In this document: positions 7,888 through 14,971 of the stretch, piece by piece
How the letters are laid out: each line of letters starts with the position of its first letter
Numbering within the stretch: position 1 is the first letter of the stretch
Assembly (NCBI GenBank): GCA_030620655.1
Contig: JAUXEH010000008.1
Span: forward strand, 1-21,742
Length of the DNA stretch: 21,742 bases
Direction of reading: 5' to 3'
Origin: Candidatus Aminicenantota bacterium
GTDB lineage: Bacteria > Acidobacteriota > Aminicenantia > Aminicenantales > Aminicenantaceae
Made by a program: the position numbers and the translations under genes
The notes under the pieces: model-generated
What the model was told of the DNA's origin: nothing
The model's database searches: none
The model's input: only the letters and a program-made list of their open reading frames with translations

Positions 7888-8149
7888 TCTCACCTTCTTC
7901 CTCCTCTTCTTCTTCTTTGACCGTGACAAAGATGGCAAATTCAGGGCAGATCGTCTCGCACAGCTGGCAGTAGCAGCACTCCTCCGGCTTTTTCACGAAG
8001 GGGGGATGGTAACCCTTGACGTTGAACTCCTCGGACAACTCAAGGACATCCCGCGGACAATATTCGACACAGAAAGCGCATCCCTTACACCGGTCCTTAT
8101 TGATGTGAATTTCGCCGATGATCGGTTTTAAATCTCCAAAGTAAGACAT
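7868..8149 (-). CDS. korD: 2-oxoacid:ferredoxin oxidoreductase delta subunit, 2[4Fe-4S] ferredoxin (KorD)
   Basis: 93 aa ferredoxin-like subunit with two [4Fe-4S] motifs: Cys21/24/27/31 and Cys58/61/64/68. In Kor enzymes this subunit carries electrons from the TPP centre to external ferredoxin. Here it could equally feed HdrA, which lies in the same operon; that is inference. The C-terminus has an unusual acidic tail with seven consecutive Glu (residues 79-85). The GA-rich codons of this tail also supply the ribosome binding region for korA. It starts 7 bp after the hdrB stop, so the Kor module is embedded in the hdr operon rather than separately promoted as far as I can see. Confidence 0.92.
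   Translation of the reverse strand: MSYFGDLKPIIGEIHINKDRCKGCAFCVEYCPRDVLELSEEFNVKGYHPPFVKKPEECCYCQLCETICPEFAIFVTVKEEEEEEEGENVESRS
7888..7910 (-). promoter_or_regulatory. korA ribosome binding region inside the korD poly-Glu tail
   Basis: The minus-strand codons for the Glu tail of KorD (GAA/GAG repeats) contain GAGGAGGAAGAAGGTGAG, ending 2 nt before the korA ATG. The same bases therefore encode the acidic tail and provide the Shine-Dalgarno region of the next gene. This supports the shorter korA start. The dual use is seen directly in the sequence; its effect on translation is inferred. Confidence 0.6.
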
Positions 8150-8156
8150 GGTTACC

Positions 8157-9035
8157 TCAGATTAATCCTTTTTCTTTCAGGATGGGTTTGGGATCTATGT
8201 AATGCAGGTCAAGCCTCAGGCTATCCTCGGGACAGCCCAGGGCTATGGCCAGAAGCTGCGTGAAGTACACCACCGGCATGCTCTTGAACTCCGGAAATTT
8301 GGCCACCGTCTCCTTCTGGCGGTGGTCGAGATTGAAGGCGCACAGCGGGCAGCTGACCGCCACCATATCGGCGCCCTGTTTCAGTGCCGAGGTAAGGATC
8401 TGGTTGGTGCGGTCGGCGATCACTTCGGGTTTGTCCACGGTCAGGTAGGCGCCGCAGCACTCCACCTTGAAGGGGAAGTCGATGGCCGTGGCACCCAGGA
8501 TCTCCATGAGCTCATCCATGATCACGGGGTTTTCCGCGTCATCGAACCCGATCTCCTCGGGACGGACCAGATAGCAGCCGTAGTAGCTCGCCACCTTCAG
8601 GTCTTTGAGGGGTTTGGAGACCTTCTGCGCGAGGGTTTCGAATTTGATGTCGTTCTTGAGGATCTCGAGGAGGTGGAGGACTTCGACGTCCCCCTCGTAC
8701 TTGATCTCCTCGCGGTACATGAGGTCGTTGATGATATCAAGATCTTCCTGGTTGGCCTTGACCCGTTCGTTCGAGCGCTTGAGCGTGTTGAAGCACATCG
8801 CGCACAAGGTCATGAGCTTGTCGGAGCCCTGCTGTTTGGTCCGGATCAGGTTGCGGACTGGCGCGACGTGGTGGATGAGGTCGTCTGTGGTCAGGGAGAA
8901 GACCGTGCCGCAGCAGTTCCAGCGCTCGAGCTCCTGAACGTCGACATCCAGGGTCTTGAGGGCGCAGAGGGCGGAGTCCTCGAAATTCTTGGCATGGTTT
9001 TTTAATGTACACCCGGGAAAATAACTAAGTTTCAT
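8157..9035 (-). CDS. hdrB: HdrB, heterodisulfide-reductase-type catalytic subunit
   Basis: 292 aa with two CCG domains, the normal HdrB architecture. The ligands for two non-cubane [4Fe-4S] clusters are complete: Cys9, Cys41-Cys42, Cys78/Cys81 in the first half and Cys154, Cys193-Cys194, Cys229/Cys232 in the second. HdrB reduces a disulfide: CoM-S-S-CoB in methanogens, and in bacteria probably a protein disulfide or trisulfide such as that of DsrC. No dsrC lies in the window, so the substrate stays open. It follows hdrC after 57 bp, with an AAGAGGA site upstream of the ATG, and precedes korD by 7 bp. No membrane anchor is visible. Confidence 0.95.
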   Translation of the reverse strand: MKLSYFPGCTLKNHAKNFEDSALCALKTLDVDVQELERWNCCGTVFSLTTDDLIHHVAPVRNLIRTKQQGSDKLMTLCAMCFNTLKRSNERVKANQEDLDIINDLMYREEIKYEGDVEVLHLLEILKNDIKFETLAQKVSKPLKDLKVASYYGCYLVRPEEIGFDDAENPVIMDELMEILGATAIDFPFKVECCGAYLTVDKPEVIADRTNQILTSALKQGADMVAVSCPLCAFNLDHRQKETVAKFPEFKSMPVVYFTQLLAIALGCPEDSLRLDLHYIDPKPILKEKGLI

Positions 9036-9092
9036 TTGAGATTAATCCTCTTGGGTCTGGGATTATAGGCGAAGCAAGGAAACATTTCTGCG

Positions 9093-9500
9093 TCAGGAGG
9101 TGAATTTTCGGAAGTTGCTGATCAGGGCGATCGGTGGGACATCACTTCGCTCCGAGGGGCTCAATTTTTCCACTTTGACGTGGTCTTCTCTCTGCCGCAG
9201 CAGGATCTGACGGAGCGCTTCGATGACTTCGGCGATGTTGATGCCCTTGGGGCAGCGAACGTTGCAGGTCATGCAGGAGGCGCAGACCCAGATAGCCCTG
9301 GATCCCAGGAGTTCCTCCTTCAGCCCCATCTGGGCAAAGCGGATGATCTGGTTGGGGAGGATATCCATTTCATGGACCGCCGGGCATCCGGCGGAGCACT
9401 TACCGCATTGGTAGCACACGAGCAGGTTCTGGCCCGAGAGCTCCTCGACCTTGGCCACGAAAGGGTCGCGGATTTTGTGACGCGATAGATTAGTGCGCAT
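9093..9500 (-). CDS. hdrC: HdrC, 2[4Fe-4S] electron-relay subunit
   Basis: 135 aa, within the size of soluble bacterial HdrC. It carries electrons from HdrA to the catalytic HdrB. Both cubane motifs are present: Cys29/32/35/39 (CYQCGKCSAGCP) and Cys73/76/79/83 (CASCMTCNVRCP), joined by a helical segment typical of HdrC. It has no HdrE-like membrane partner nearby, in keeping with a cytoplasmic HdrABC. It is the first gene of the redox operon. A GAAGGTAAG ribosome binding site lies about 8 nt before the ATG, and a sigma70-like promoter sits about 70-100 bp upstream. Confidence 0.94.
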   Translation of the reverse strand: MRTNLSRHKIRDPFVAKVEELSGQNLLVCYQCGKCSAGCPAVHEMDILPNQIIRFAQMGLKEELLGSRAIWVCASCMTCNVRCPKGINIAEVIEALRQILLRQREDHVKVEKLSPSERSDVPPIALISNFRKFTS

Positions 9501-9570
9501 GTGAAACTTACCTTCAAATCAGAAATCTCATAGCTGTAATTATTATGCCATAAGCAAAAAAAGACTCTCC

Positions 9571-9599
9571 AGTAAAGCACAATTGCCCGAGGGTGTCAA
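9571..9599 (-). promoter_or_regulatory. Sigma70-like promoter of the hdr-kor-flx operon
   Basis: On the minus strand a perfect -35 TTGACA (9599-9594) is followed after exactly 17 nt by TTTACT (9576-9571, 4 of 6 matches to TATAAT). Transcription would start near 9564, leaving a leader of about 64 nt before the hdrC ATG. It lies in the 128-bp gap between the membrane synthase gene and hdrC, so the redox operon probably has its own promoter even though the upstream gene points the same way. No clear operator palindrome was seen beside it. Confidence 0.6.
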
Positions 9600-9628
9600 G
9601 GAAATGCAGCAATCTCTAAGCCCCTCTT

Positions 9629-11758
9629 TCACACCCTGCGCCGGCCCCACAGAAGAAACAGCAGACAAAAGGAGTTGGCGAGCAGCAGGTACTGTGTCAG
9701 CGGGACCAGGCCGACGATGGGGATGAGGATGGACGAGGTGACGAGAGCCCCCAGGAAGGAGCCCATGAGGTCCAGTCCGTATCCGATCCCGAAGTTCTCC
9801 TTCTGCTCTAGGAAAAGCCGGTTGGCCGTGACGAACAGGTCCCCTCCCAGATATCCCAGGGCCATCAGGAAGAGGATGAAATACAGGAGAGGGGGAGCTG
9901 CCACCACACCCAGCCGCAGCCCGAGCAGCAGGAGGCAGAACAGGGCCTGGAGGAGAATGATGTGGGTGAACCGGCAGATTCGGCGCCGCGTCCCGCGCAG
10001 AGCCCCGAGGGAGAGCCCCAGCATGAAGGCGCTGAAGAGCAGGGCCAGGCTGTGATAGAGCGAGCCGTGTGTGGTCTGGAAGGCGAGGATGGCGATCACC
10101 TCACACACGATGGTCGTACAGCCCGTGACGGTCAGAGGTGTGAGGAGGAAAACGGGACGGCGGCCTCTCACGCCCAGGGCCAGAAGGATGAGGAGGAAGA
10201 ACGCCAGAGGGACATCCAGAAGCCAGGATCGGTCCAGGCCGGCCAGGGTGGAGAATAAACGGGATTCCAGGCCGCGGAACTGCGCCGACCACAGGACGGC
10301 GGAATAAAAATAGCTTATGGGGTAAAGGTCCCGGTTGAGGCGGGGCTGCCCGGCCTGCAGGGCATACGCCAGCTGTTGCTGCCGGAGGGGGCTCAGTCGA
10401 TCCGACAGCATGGCCGGGTTGACGTACTGGGTTTCGATCTGCAGGGACTCGATCCGGCGGGACATCGCCTCGTGTTCGAGTGGTTCGAGAGTATGGGAGG
10501 CCAGGAAGATGTTGGTGCTCCCCGGAACCACTTCGACCTCGGCAAAGGCGGTTTGCAGGGTGGCGTAAAGGCTGGCCAGGAAACCCTGCAGCTCCGGGCT
10601 GATGTAATTCTCGGCCGATGTGACCCGGAAGGAAAACAGACCGCCCGGAGTCAGGTGTTGTTTGGCCAAACGGAAGAACTCCAGGGTGTAAAAGCGGTTG
10701 AGCTGGGCCGTGGCCGGATCGGGCAGGTCAACGATGATGACGTCGTAGGAGGAGGCTCCGCGGAGGAAGGAGCGTCCGTCGGCATGGATGACACGAACGC
10801 GTGCCGCGTCCAGAGAACGGGCCTCCGCCTCCGGCAGATGGCGGTGGGAAAAGCGGATGATCTCCGGATCGGATTCCACATAGTCGATTCGGGTCACCGG
10901 ATACTTCAGCAGCTGGGTCAGGTCGCCGCCCACGCCTCCTCCGATGAGAAGCACGGTTTGCGCATGAGGTCTCTGCAGGAGTGCGAAATGGACGGCCTCT
11001 TCGGCGGCCGCCGGATCGGGCGAGGAGTAAACCGGAGCGCTGTTGCTGTAGAGGGAGATCTGCTCCGCATCCCGGAGCATCTGTAGTTTTCCATAGAGCG
11101 AATCCCGGCTTTCCACCAGGTCATAGGGCTGCCAGTAAAGCCTCTGGGAGGGAAAATCCGTGATCCACAGCGCCGTCATCACCGCCAGGCTGAGGAACAG
11201 CACCAGACGGTGCCTACCGGGGCTCACCCAGAGAAATAGGGCGAGCGAGGCGCCGCCGCCCAGCAGGGCGGCGGCCTGCCAGTTGGTCAGGCGGGGGATC
11301 AGCAGGAAGTACATGAGAAGACCCGCCGCGGTCGATCCCAGCGCTTCCCAGAGATAGACATGGGCCAGGCGCCCTTGTGAGGCCCTGGTGTTTAACACGA
11401 AGAGGCATCCCAAAGGCAGGCAGATGAGGCTTGTCAGAGCCAGGGCGAACAGGGCGGCGGGTGCCAGGCCGGAGGCCTCCCCCGGCAGCAGTCCCAGGAG
11501 AAAACGGGAGAGCCGCACGGCCACCAGGCTGAGGGGGAGGGCCAAGATCGCGGCCGAGTAGGCATACACGAACCACCGGTCGGTGAATCGGACCCGGGCA
11601 GCCAGGATGCTTCCCAGGCCGGTCCAGAGCATCCAGGCCGCCAGCAGCACACCGAAGATCACTTCGTTCCCATAGAAATGGGCGGCGAACTCCCGCATCA
11701 GCAGGACCTGACTGGACAGCGCAAAGAATCCCAGCAGAAAAGCCGGCTTGCGCTTCAT
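9629..11758 (-). CDS. Polytopic membrane protein with spermidine-synthase-like domain
   Basis: 709 aa. About six hydrophobic segments (residues ~5-200) precede a soluble Rossmann domain (~215-480), and about six more follow to the C-terminus (~515-705), the 'fused MFS/spermidine synthase' arrangement. The soluble domain resembles aminopropyltransferases: YGKLQML (222-228), the nucleotide-binding GGGVGGD (273-279), the acidic VESD (294-297), HADG (325-328) and DLPDP (344-348), where true synthases have DSxDP-like motifs. The substrate is unknown; polyamine synthesis should not be assumed, because the usual Tyr-His-Glu of the active-site region is not evident. The ATG at 11756-11758 overlaps the AmrS-like stop by ATGA; the longer frame to 11839 would run back into that gene. 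It is last in a three-gene operon. Confidence 0.82.
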   Translation of the reverse strand: MKRKPAFLLGFFALSSQVLLMREFAAHFYGNEVIFGVLLAAWMLWTGLGSILAARVRFTDRWFVYAYSAAILALPLSLVAVRLSRFLLGLLPGEASGLAPAALFALALTSLICLPLGCLFVLNTRASQGRLAHVYLWEALGSTAAGLLMYFLLIPRLTNWQAAALLGGGASLALFLWVSPGRHRLVLFLSLAVMTALWITDFPSQRLYWQPYDLVESRDSLYGKLQMLRDAEQISLYSNSAPVYSSPDPAAAEEAVHFALLQRPHAQTVLLIGGGVGGDLTQLLKYPVTRIDYVESDPEIIRFSHRHLPEAEARSLDAARVRVIHADGRSFLRGASSYDVIIVDLPDPATAQLNRFYTLEFFRLAKQHLTPGGLFSFRVTSAENYISPELQGFLASLYATLQTAFAEVEVVPGSTNIFLASHTLEPLEHEAMSRRIESLQIETQYVNPAMLSDRLSPLRQQQLAYALQAGQPRLNRDLYPISYFYSAVLWSAQFRGLESRLFSTLAGLDRSWLLDVPLAFFLLILLALGVRGRRPVFLLTPLTVTGCTTIVCEVIAILAFQTTHGSLYHSLALLFSAFMLGLSLGALRGTRRRICRFTHIILLQALFCLLLLGLRLGVVAAPPLLYFILFLMALGYLGGDLFVTANRLFLEQKENFGIGYGLDLMGSFLGALVTSSILIPIVGLVPLTQYLLLANSFCLLFLLWGRRRV

Positions 11759-12876
11759 TCCCAGATTCCGGGGATGGCATGGTCGCAGTAGGCGCAGCGT
11801 CCGTTCTTGATCCGGATGTCCCGGACCTCGTATCCCCACCTCCGGACCACGGTCTTTCCACAGTCGGGACAGATGGTATTCTCACCCTCGTGTCCCGGGA
11901 CGTTCCCGACATAGACAAAGTCCAGGCCCTCTTCCCGGGCAGTGGCGTGGGCTCGCTCCAGGGTGGATACCGGGGTGGGAGGCAGGTTTTTCATGAGATA
12001 ATGAGGGTGAAACCGGCTGAAGTGCAGCGGGACTCCGGGGCCGACCTCCTCCCGTATCCATCGACACACGTCCCTCAGCTCCGACTCCCCGTCGTTCAGA
12101 GACGGGATGACGAGATAGACGATCTCGAGCCATACACCGCTCTGGGCGACGGTCTTGATGGCATCCAGGACGGGCTGCAGCTCTCCCCGGACGTACCGGG
12201 AGTAGAATTCCTGCTTGAAGGCCTTGAGGTCGATCTTGACGGCATCCACGACCTGGAGCAGTTCTTTCAGCGGTTCCGGGTTGATGTAGCCTCCGGTGAC
12301 GACCACGTTCTTGATGCCGGCGGCCCGGGCTGCGACCGAGGTGTCGTACATGTATTCGTAGAACACGATGGGCTCGGAATAGGTGTAGGCAATTGACGTG
12401 CAGTCGTTCCGGAGGGCTGCCTGGGCCACGGCAGCGGGGGGGAAATCGAAGTGCCGGATCTGCTCCGGCCTGACCTGGGAGATCTCCCAGTTCTGACAGA
12501 ACCTGCAGTTGACGTTGCAGCCGGCCGTGGCTATGGAAAGGGCGCGGCTGGCCGGCAGGAAGTGAAAGAAAGGCTTCTTCTCGATGGGATCGGCATGGGC
12601 GGTACAGGCTTTCCCATAGACCAGGGTGTAATAGGTTCCCCCCTGATTCTCCCGCACACCACAGTAGCCGCGTTCCTTGTCGCCCAGCTTGCAGAAGCGC
12701 GGGCACAGGAGGCACTCGATCTCCCGGTCGGGGTGTTTCCGGTAGAAACGGGCCTCGACTCGAGAGAGGTTGGAGGTCTCCTGGAGCGTTTCCAGGTCCA
12801 GGCACAAGGGCCCCAGGCCGGAGCCGGCCGCGATCCCGGCACTCGCGCTGAGCTGGATGAATCTCCGTCTTTTCAC
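11755..12876 (-). CDS. amrS: AmrS-like radical SAM protein (AmmeMemoRadiSam type) with Tat-like N-terminus
   Basis: 373 aa, pyruvate formate-lyase-activating-enzyme-like radical SAM family. The SAM/[4Fe-4S] motif CNVNCRFC (Cys120/124/127) is intact. An N-terminal Cys set (55, 58, 62, 72) and a C-terminal zinc-ribbon-like CPDC...CAYC (336/339 and 361/364) are typical of AmrS-type proteins. The biochemical role of the family is not settled. The first 24 residues, with Arg3-Arg4-Arg5-Phe6 followed by an Ala/Gly-rich stretch, resemble a twin-arginine signal, which is odd for a SAM-dependent enzyme. The start is GTG, overlapping the DUF362 stop as GTGA, with AGAGG just upstream. No AMMECR1 or Memo gene is in the window. 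Confidence 0.85.
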   Translation of the reverse strand: MKRRRFIQLSASAGIAAGSGLGPLCLDLETLQETSNLSRVEARFYRKHPDREIECLLCPRFCKLGDKERGYCGVRENQGGTYYTLVYGKACTAHADPIEKKPFFHFLPASRALSIATAGCNVNCRFCQNWEISQVRPEQIRHFDFPPAAVAQAALRNDCTSIAYTYSEPIVFYEYMYDTSVAARAAGIKNVVVTGGYINPEPLKELLQVVDAVKIDLKAFKQEFYSRYVRGELQPVLDAIKTVAQSGVWLEIVYLVIPSLNDGESELRDVCRWIREEVGPGVPLHFSRFHPHYLMKNLPPTPVSTLERAHATAREEGLDFVYVGNVPGHEGENTICPDCGKTVVRRWGYEVRDIRIKNGRCAYCDHAIPGIWE

Positions 12877-13772
12877 AGGACCTCTTCGATAAGGATTATG
12901 TCCGCGCTGCGGGCCTGTCCCAGGCCCAGCCGCGAGGCGGTCCGGATGTAGGAAGGCTCTCGTTCTTCTTCCGCCAGAGAGGGGAGCCCGGACCGGGCGC
13001 GGAGCCTTTCGATCAGCTGCCAGCCTGTGAAATCGGCGGCCACAGGATCCGTGCTGAAGATCAGGACTCCCAGAGGCTCTGCCCAGGCGGCATGATAGGC
13101 GGGGCCCCGGTGGTACTGGACCCGCAGGGCATCGATCACTGTCAGCCGGTGTTTACCCTTTACAGGCTCGGTCTCGAACACCTCCGCCACATAGGGGTCG
13201 CAGTGATCGTCATGGTATTTGTTGGGATTGTGTATGGCACCGAAGTAATTCTTCATGCCGGCCGTAACTCCGGCCAGGCCGTGGTCCTTGAGTATCGCCA
13301 GGCTCACCGAGGCCGTGACCGCACGGGACTGGATGAGGGAGAACCGGCTGCCGATGCTGCGGTGGGACACCAGCCGGCTCGTGTAACCCACGCCTTGTGA
13401 ATCCGTGCCGTAGATCCTGGGGCCACCACCCCGGTTCATGCGCAGGGAGAAGCCGGCCTCGCGCAGCTCACGGTTGGTGCGGTCCCATATGACGATCCGG
13501 TCGTCGGATAGGCCCGCTCTGGTCAGGACCCGGGCCAGGGCCCCGGCTGTCTCAGGCCGCGTGGACAGCGCCCTGCCTCCGATGGTGTTCACCTTGATCC
13601 CGATGGTGTCCCCCCGTTTGAAGAGGGCGCGCAGGAATTCCTCTTTGCCTTCCGATTCGTCGAGCAGGGAGATGCCCCGGTCGAACATGGTGGAAAGTTT
13701 TTTGCCGTTCAGTTCCCCGTCCCGGGAAAGGACCCCCGGGGATTTGATGAGTACCACCCTGGATCTGGCCAT
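12873..13772 (-). CDS. DUF362 domain protein
   Basis: 299 aa, DUF362 family. Recognisable features are GIKVNTIGG in the N-terminal third, the middle segment ILKDHGLAGVTAGMKNYFG, and a following His/Asp-rich stretch (IHNPNKYHDDHCDP). DUF362 proteins often carry an extra ferredoxin domain; this one does not, and no cysteine cluster motif is present. The function is unknown. The ATG at 13770-13772 has GGAG four nt upstream; an alternative TTG at 13808 would add 12 residues. It is first in an operon with the AmrS-like and membrane synthase genes, joined by a 4-bp stop/start overlap, which suggests a shared pathway. No signal peptide or membrane segment is seen. Confidence 0.83.
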   Translation of the reverse strand: MARSRVVLIKSPGVLSRDGELNGKKLSTMFDRGISLLDESEGKEEFLRALFKRGDTIGIKVNTIGGRALSTRPETAGALARVLTRAGLSDDRIVIWDRTNRELREAGFSLRMNRGGGPRIYGTDSQGVGYTSRLVSHRSIGSRFSLIQSRAVTASVSLAILKDHGLAGVTAGMKNYFGAIHNPNKYHDDHCDPYVAEVFETEPVKGKHRLTVIDALRVQYHRGPAYHAAWAEPLGVLIFSTDPVAADFTGWQLIERLRARSGLPSLAEEEREPSYIRTASRLGLGQARSADIILIEEVL

Positions 13773-13822
13773 CGTCTCCAAGGTACCCCCTAATCCTTCT
13801 GCTGTCAATATGCCTCGTAAGC

Positions 13823-13842
13823 ATCCTCAATTCCGTGAGGAT
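13823..13842. repeat. Small perfect inverted repeat, 7-bp arms
   Basis: ATCCTCA (13823-13829) and TGAGGAT (13836-13842) are perfect reverse complements around a 6-nt loop. There is no T-run on either side, so it is not a standard terminator. It lies about 50 bp upstream of the DUF362 start and could be an operator or a leader hairpin. Confidence 0.55.
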
Positions 13843-13881
13843 AGAAAACACAGGTATGATTTCGCTTCTCTTGCCGCCCTA

Positions 13882-13931
13882 TTCAGTCCGAGCGGAAGAC
13901 CCGCCCACCTTCCCCATGCGCTCGGACTGAA
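13882..13931. repeat. Perfect 13-bp inverted repeat with 24-nt spacer
   Basis: TTCAGTCCGAGCG (13882-13894) pairs perfectly with CGCTCGGACTGAA (13919-13931). Within the spacer GAAG (13895-13898) can pair with CTTC (13909-13912), extending the stem past a small bulge. No U-tract follows in either direction. It lies in a divergent promoter region, where a terminator is not expected. Possible roles are a regulator-binding site, a cruciform, or a copy of a dispersed palindromic element. Confidence 0.7.
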
Positions 13932-13989
13932 AACGGTCGGCTTCCAAGAGAGACACACCTCCCATCGGCAGCTCAATCATTCTGAATTA

Positions 13990-14018
13990 TTGTCAAAATT
14001 GCGGGAAACGTCTACTAT
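13990..14018 (+). promoter_or_regulatory. Candidate sigma70 promoter for the DUF6599 gene
   Basis: TTGTCA (13990-13995, 5 of 6 to TTGACA) is followed after 17 nt by TACTAT (14013-14018, 4 of 6). An overlapping TATAGT at 14016-14021 is a better -10 by sequence but gives a 20-nt spacer. The start would fall near 14025, about 30 nt before the chosen ATG. Confidence 0.5.
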
Positions 14019-14053
14019 AGTATCGTTGCACGGATACAGAGAGGAGAATGGTT

Positions 14054-14968
14054 ATGCGAAAAGTGAGATATAAACGGAAAATTTGCATGGCCGTTATCAC
14101 GGCGGCCTGCGGGCTGATGGTCCTGGCCGGGACTGTCCCGGCACAGTCAAAAGGGCAGGTACTGATGAAGCTGCTGCCGGAGGTCACGGACTGGGCCCAG
14201 AGCGAGGACGCACAGATATATTTCCCGGAGAACCTTTTCGAATACATCAACGGGGCGGCCGAGATCTACCTGTCCTATGATTTTCATGAGCTGATCGTGG
14301 CCCAGTACCAGAAAAAAGGGGCGGAAAGCTCGATGGCCGTAGAGATCTACGACATGGGCAGCCCCACCAACTGCTTCGGTATCTACAGTGCGGAGCGCTA
14401 TCCTGAGAATCCTTTCATCCCCATCGGTGTTCAGGGGTACATGGAAGAAGGCTCGCTGAACTTCCTGGTGGGCCGCTACTATGTGAAGCTTCTCTGTTTT
14501 GACTGTGAGGATGAATCCGAGCGTGCGCTTAAAGGCTTCGCCGAGAGCATGGTCACACGTGTGGATGACAAAGGCGGCCTCCCCGGTCTCCTGGCGGCCT
14601 TCCCGGATGAGGGCCTGGTCGCCAACACCGAAAAATTCATCCTCAACAATGTCATGGGGTATGGATTCCTGCACAGCGGCTTCATGGCCAGCTATCGGCT
14701 GGGAGATCAGGCCTTTGACTGCTTCGTGATCATGGGTAAAGATGACAAAGACGCCCAGACCATGCTGGACCGGTATCTGGAGGCGAAGGGGAAGTCACCG
14801 CTCAAGCAGCGATCCCAAGGATACATAATCCAGGATAAATACTACCACAACATCTATATCGGACGGACGGGCCGCTATCTTTGCGGCGTGATAAAGATAA
14901 AGGATGGTTTCGAAAAGACCGGAGAGAAATACCTGACCTCGCTCATGCGAAATCTGGAAACCCGGTGA
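14054..14968 (+). CDS. Exported DUF6599 family protein
   Basis: 304 aa. A basic N-terminus (MRKVRYKRK) and a hydrophobic stretch (about residues 11-28) ending in VPA suggest a Sec signal peptide cleaved near residue 30, so the mature protein is probably periplasmic. The body matches the DUF6599 pattern: LLPEVTDW (40-47), LFEYINGAAEIYLSY (61-75), then EIYDMGSPTNCFGIYS. No catalytic motif is recognisable and the role is unknown. ATG 14054 is chosen over ATG 14048 because GAGGAG (14041-14046) is 7 nt from the former and abuts the latter. It is divergent from the DUF362-AmrS-synthase operon and convergent with the Hpt gene, whose stop lies only 3 bp away. Confidence 0.8.
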   Translation: MRKVRYKRKICMAVITAACGLMVLAGTVPAQSKGQVLMKLLPEVTDWAQSEDAQIYFPENLFEYINGAAEIYLSYDFHELIVAQYQKKGAESSMAVEIYDMGSPTNCFGIYSAERYPENPFIPIGVQGYMEEGSLNFLVGRYYVKLLCFDCEDESERALKGFAESMVTRVDDKGGLPGLLAAFPDEGLVANTEKFILNNVMGYGFLHSGFMASYRLGDQAFDCFVIMGKDDKDAQTMLDRYLEAKGKSPLKQRSQGYIIQDKYYHNIYIGRTGRYLCGVIKIKDGFEKTGEKYLTSLMRNLETR

Positions 14969-14971
14969 CTT

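Larger units (their letters stand above)
13773..14053. other. Divergent intergenic region with two inverted repeats
   Basis: 281 bp between the divergent DUF362 and DUF6599 genes, with no credible reading frame. It contains a 7-bp perfect inverted repeat (13823-13842), a 13-bp perfect inverted repeat (13882-13931) and a promoter-like pair facing the DUF6599 gene (13990-14018). No clear sigma70 promoter was found for the DUF362 direction. Shared control of the two divergent units from this spacer is plausible but inferred. Confidence 0.6.

Noticed and set aside
9551..9576. T-run on the minus strand (9562-9556) after a small ACT...AGT pairing, as a terminator between the membrane synthase gene and hdrC
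   Set aside because: The stem is only about 3 bp and the element lies downstream of the predicted hdrC -10 box, where termination would silence the operon. I treat it as A/T-rich leader sequence.
13780..13808. TTGACA at 13808-13803 on the minus strand as the DUF362 -35 box
   Set aside because: At 17 nt spacing the -10 is TACCTT (3 of 6), and transcription would start almost at the ATG. Too weak to call.
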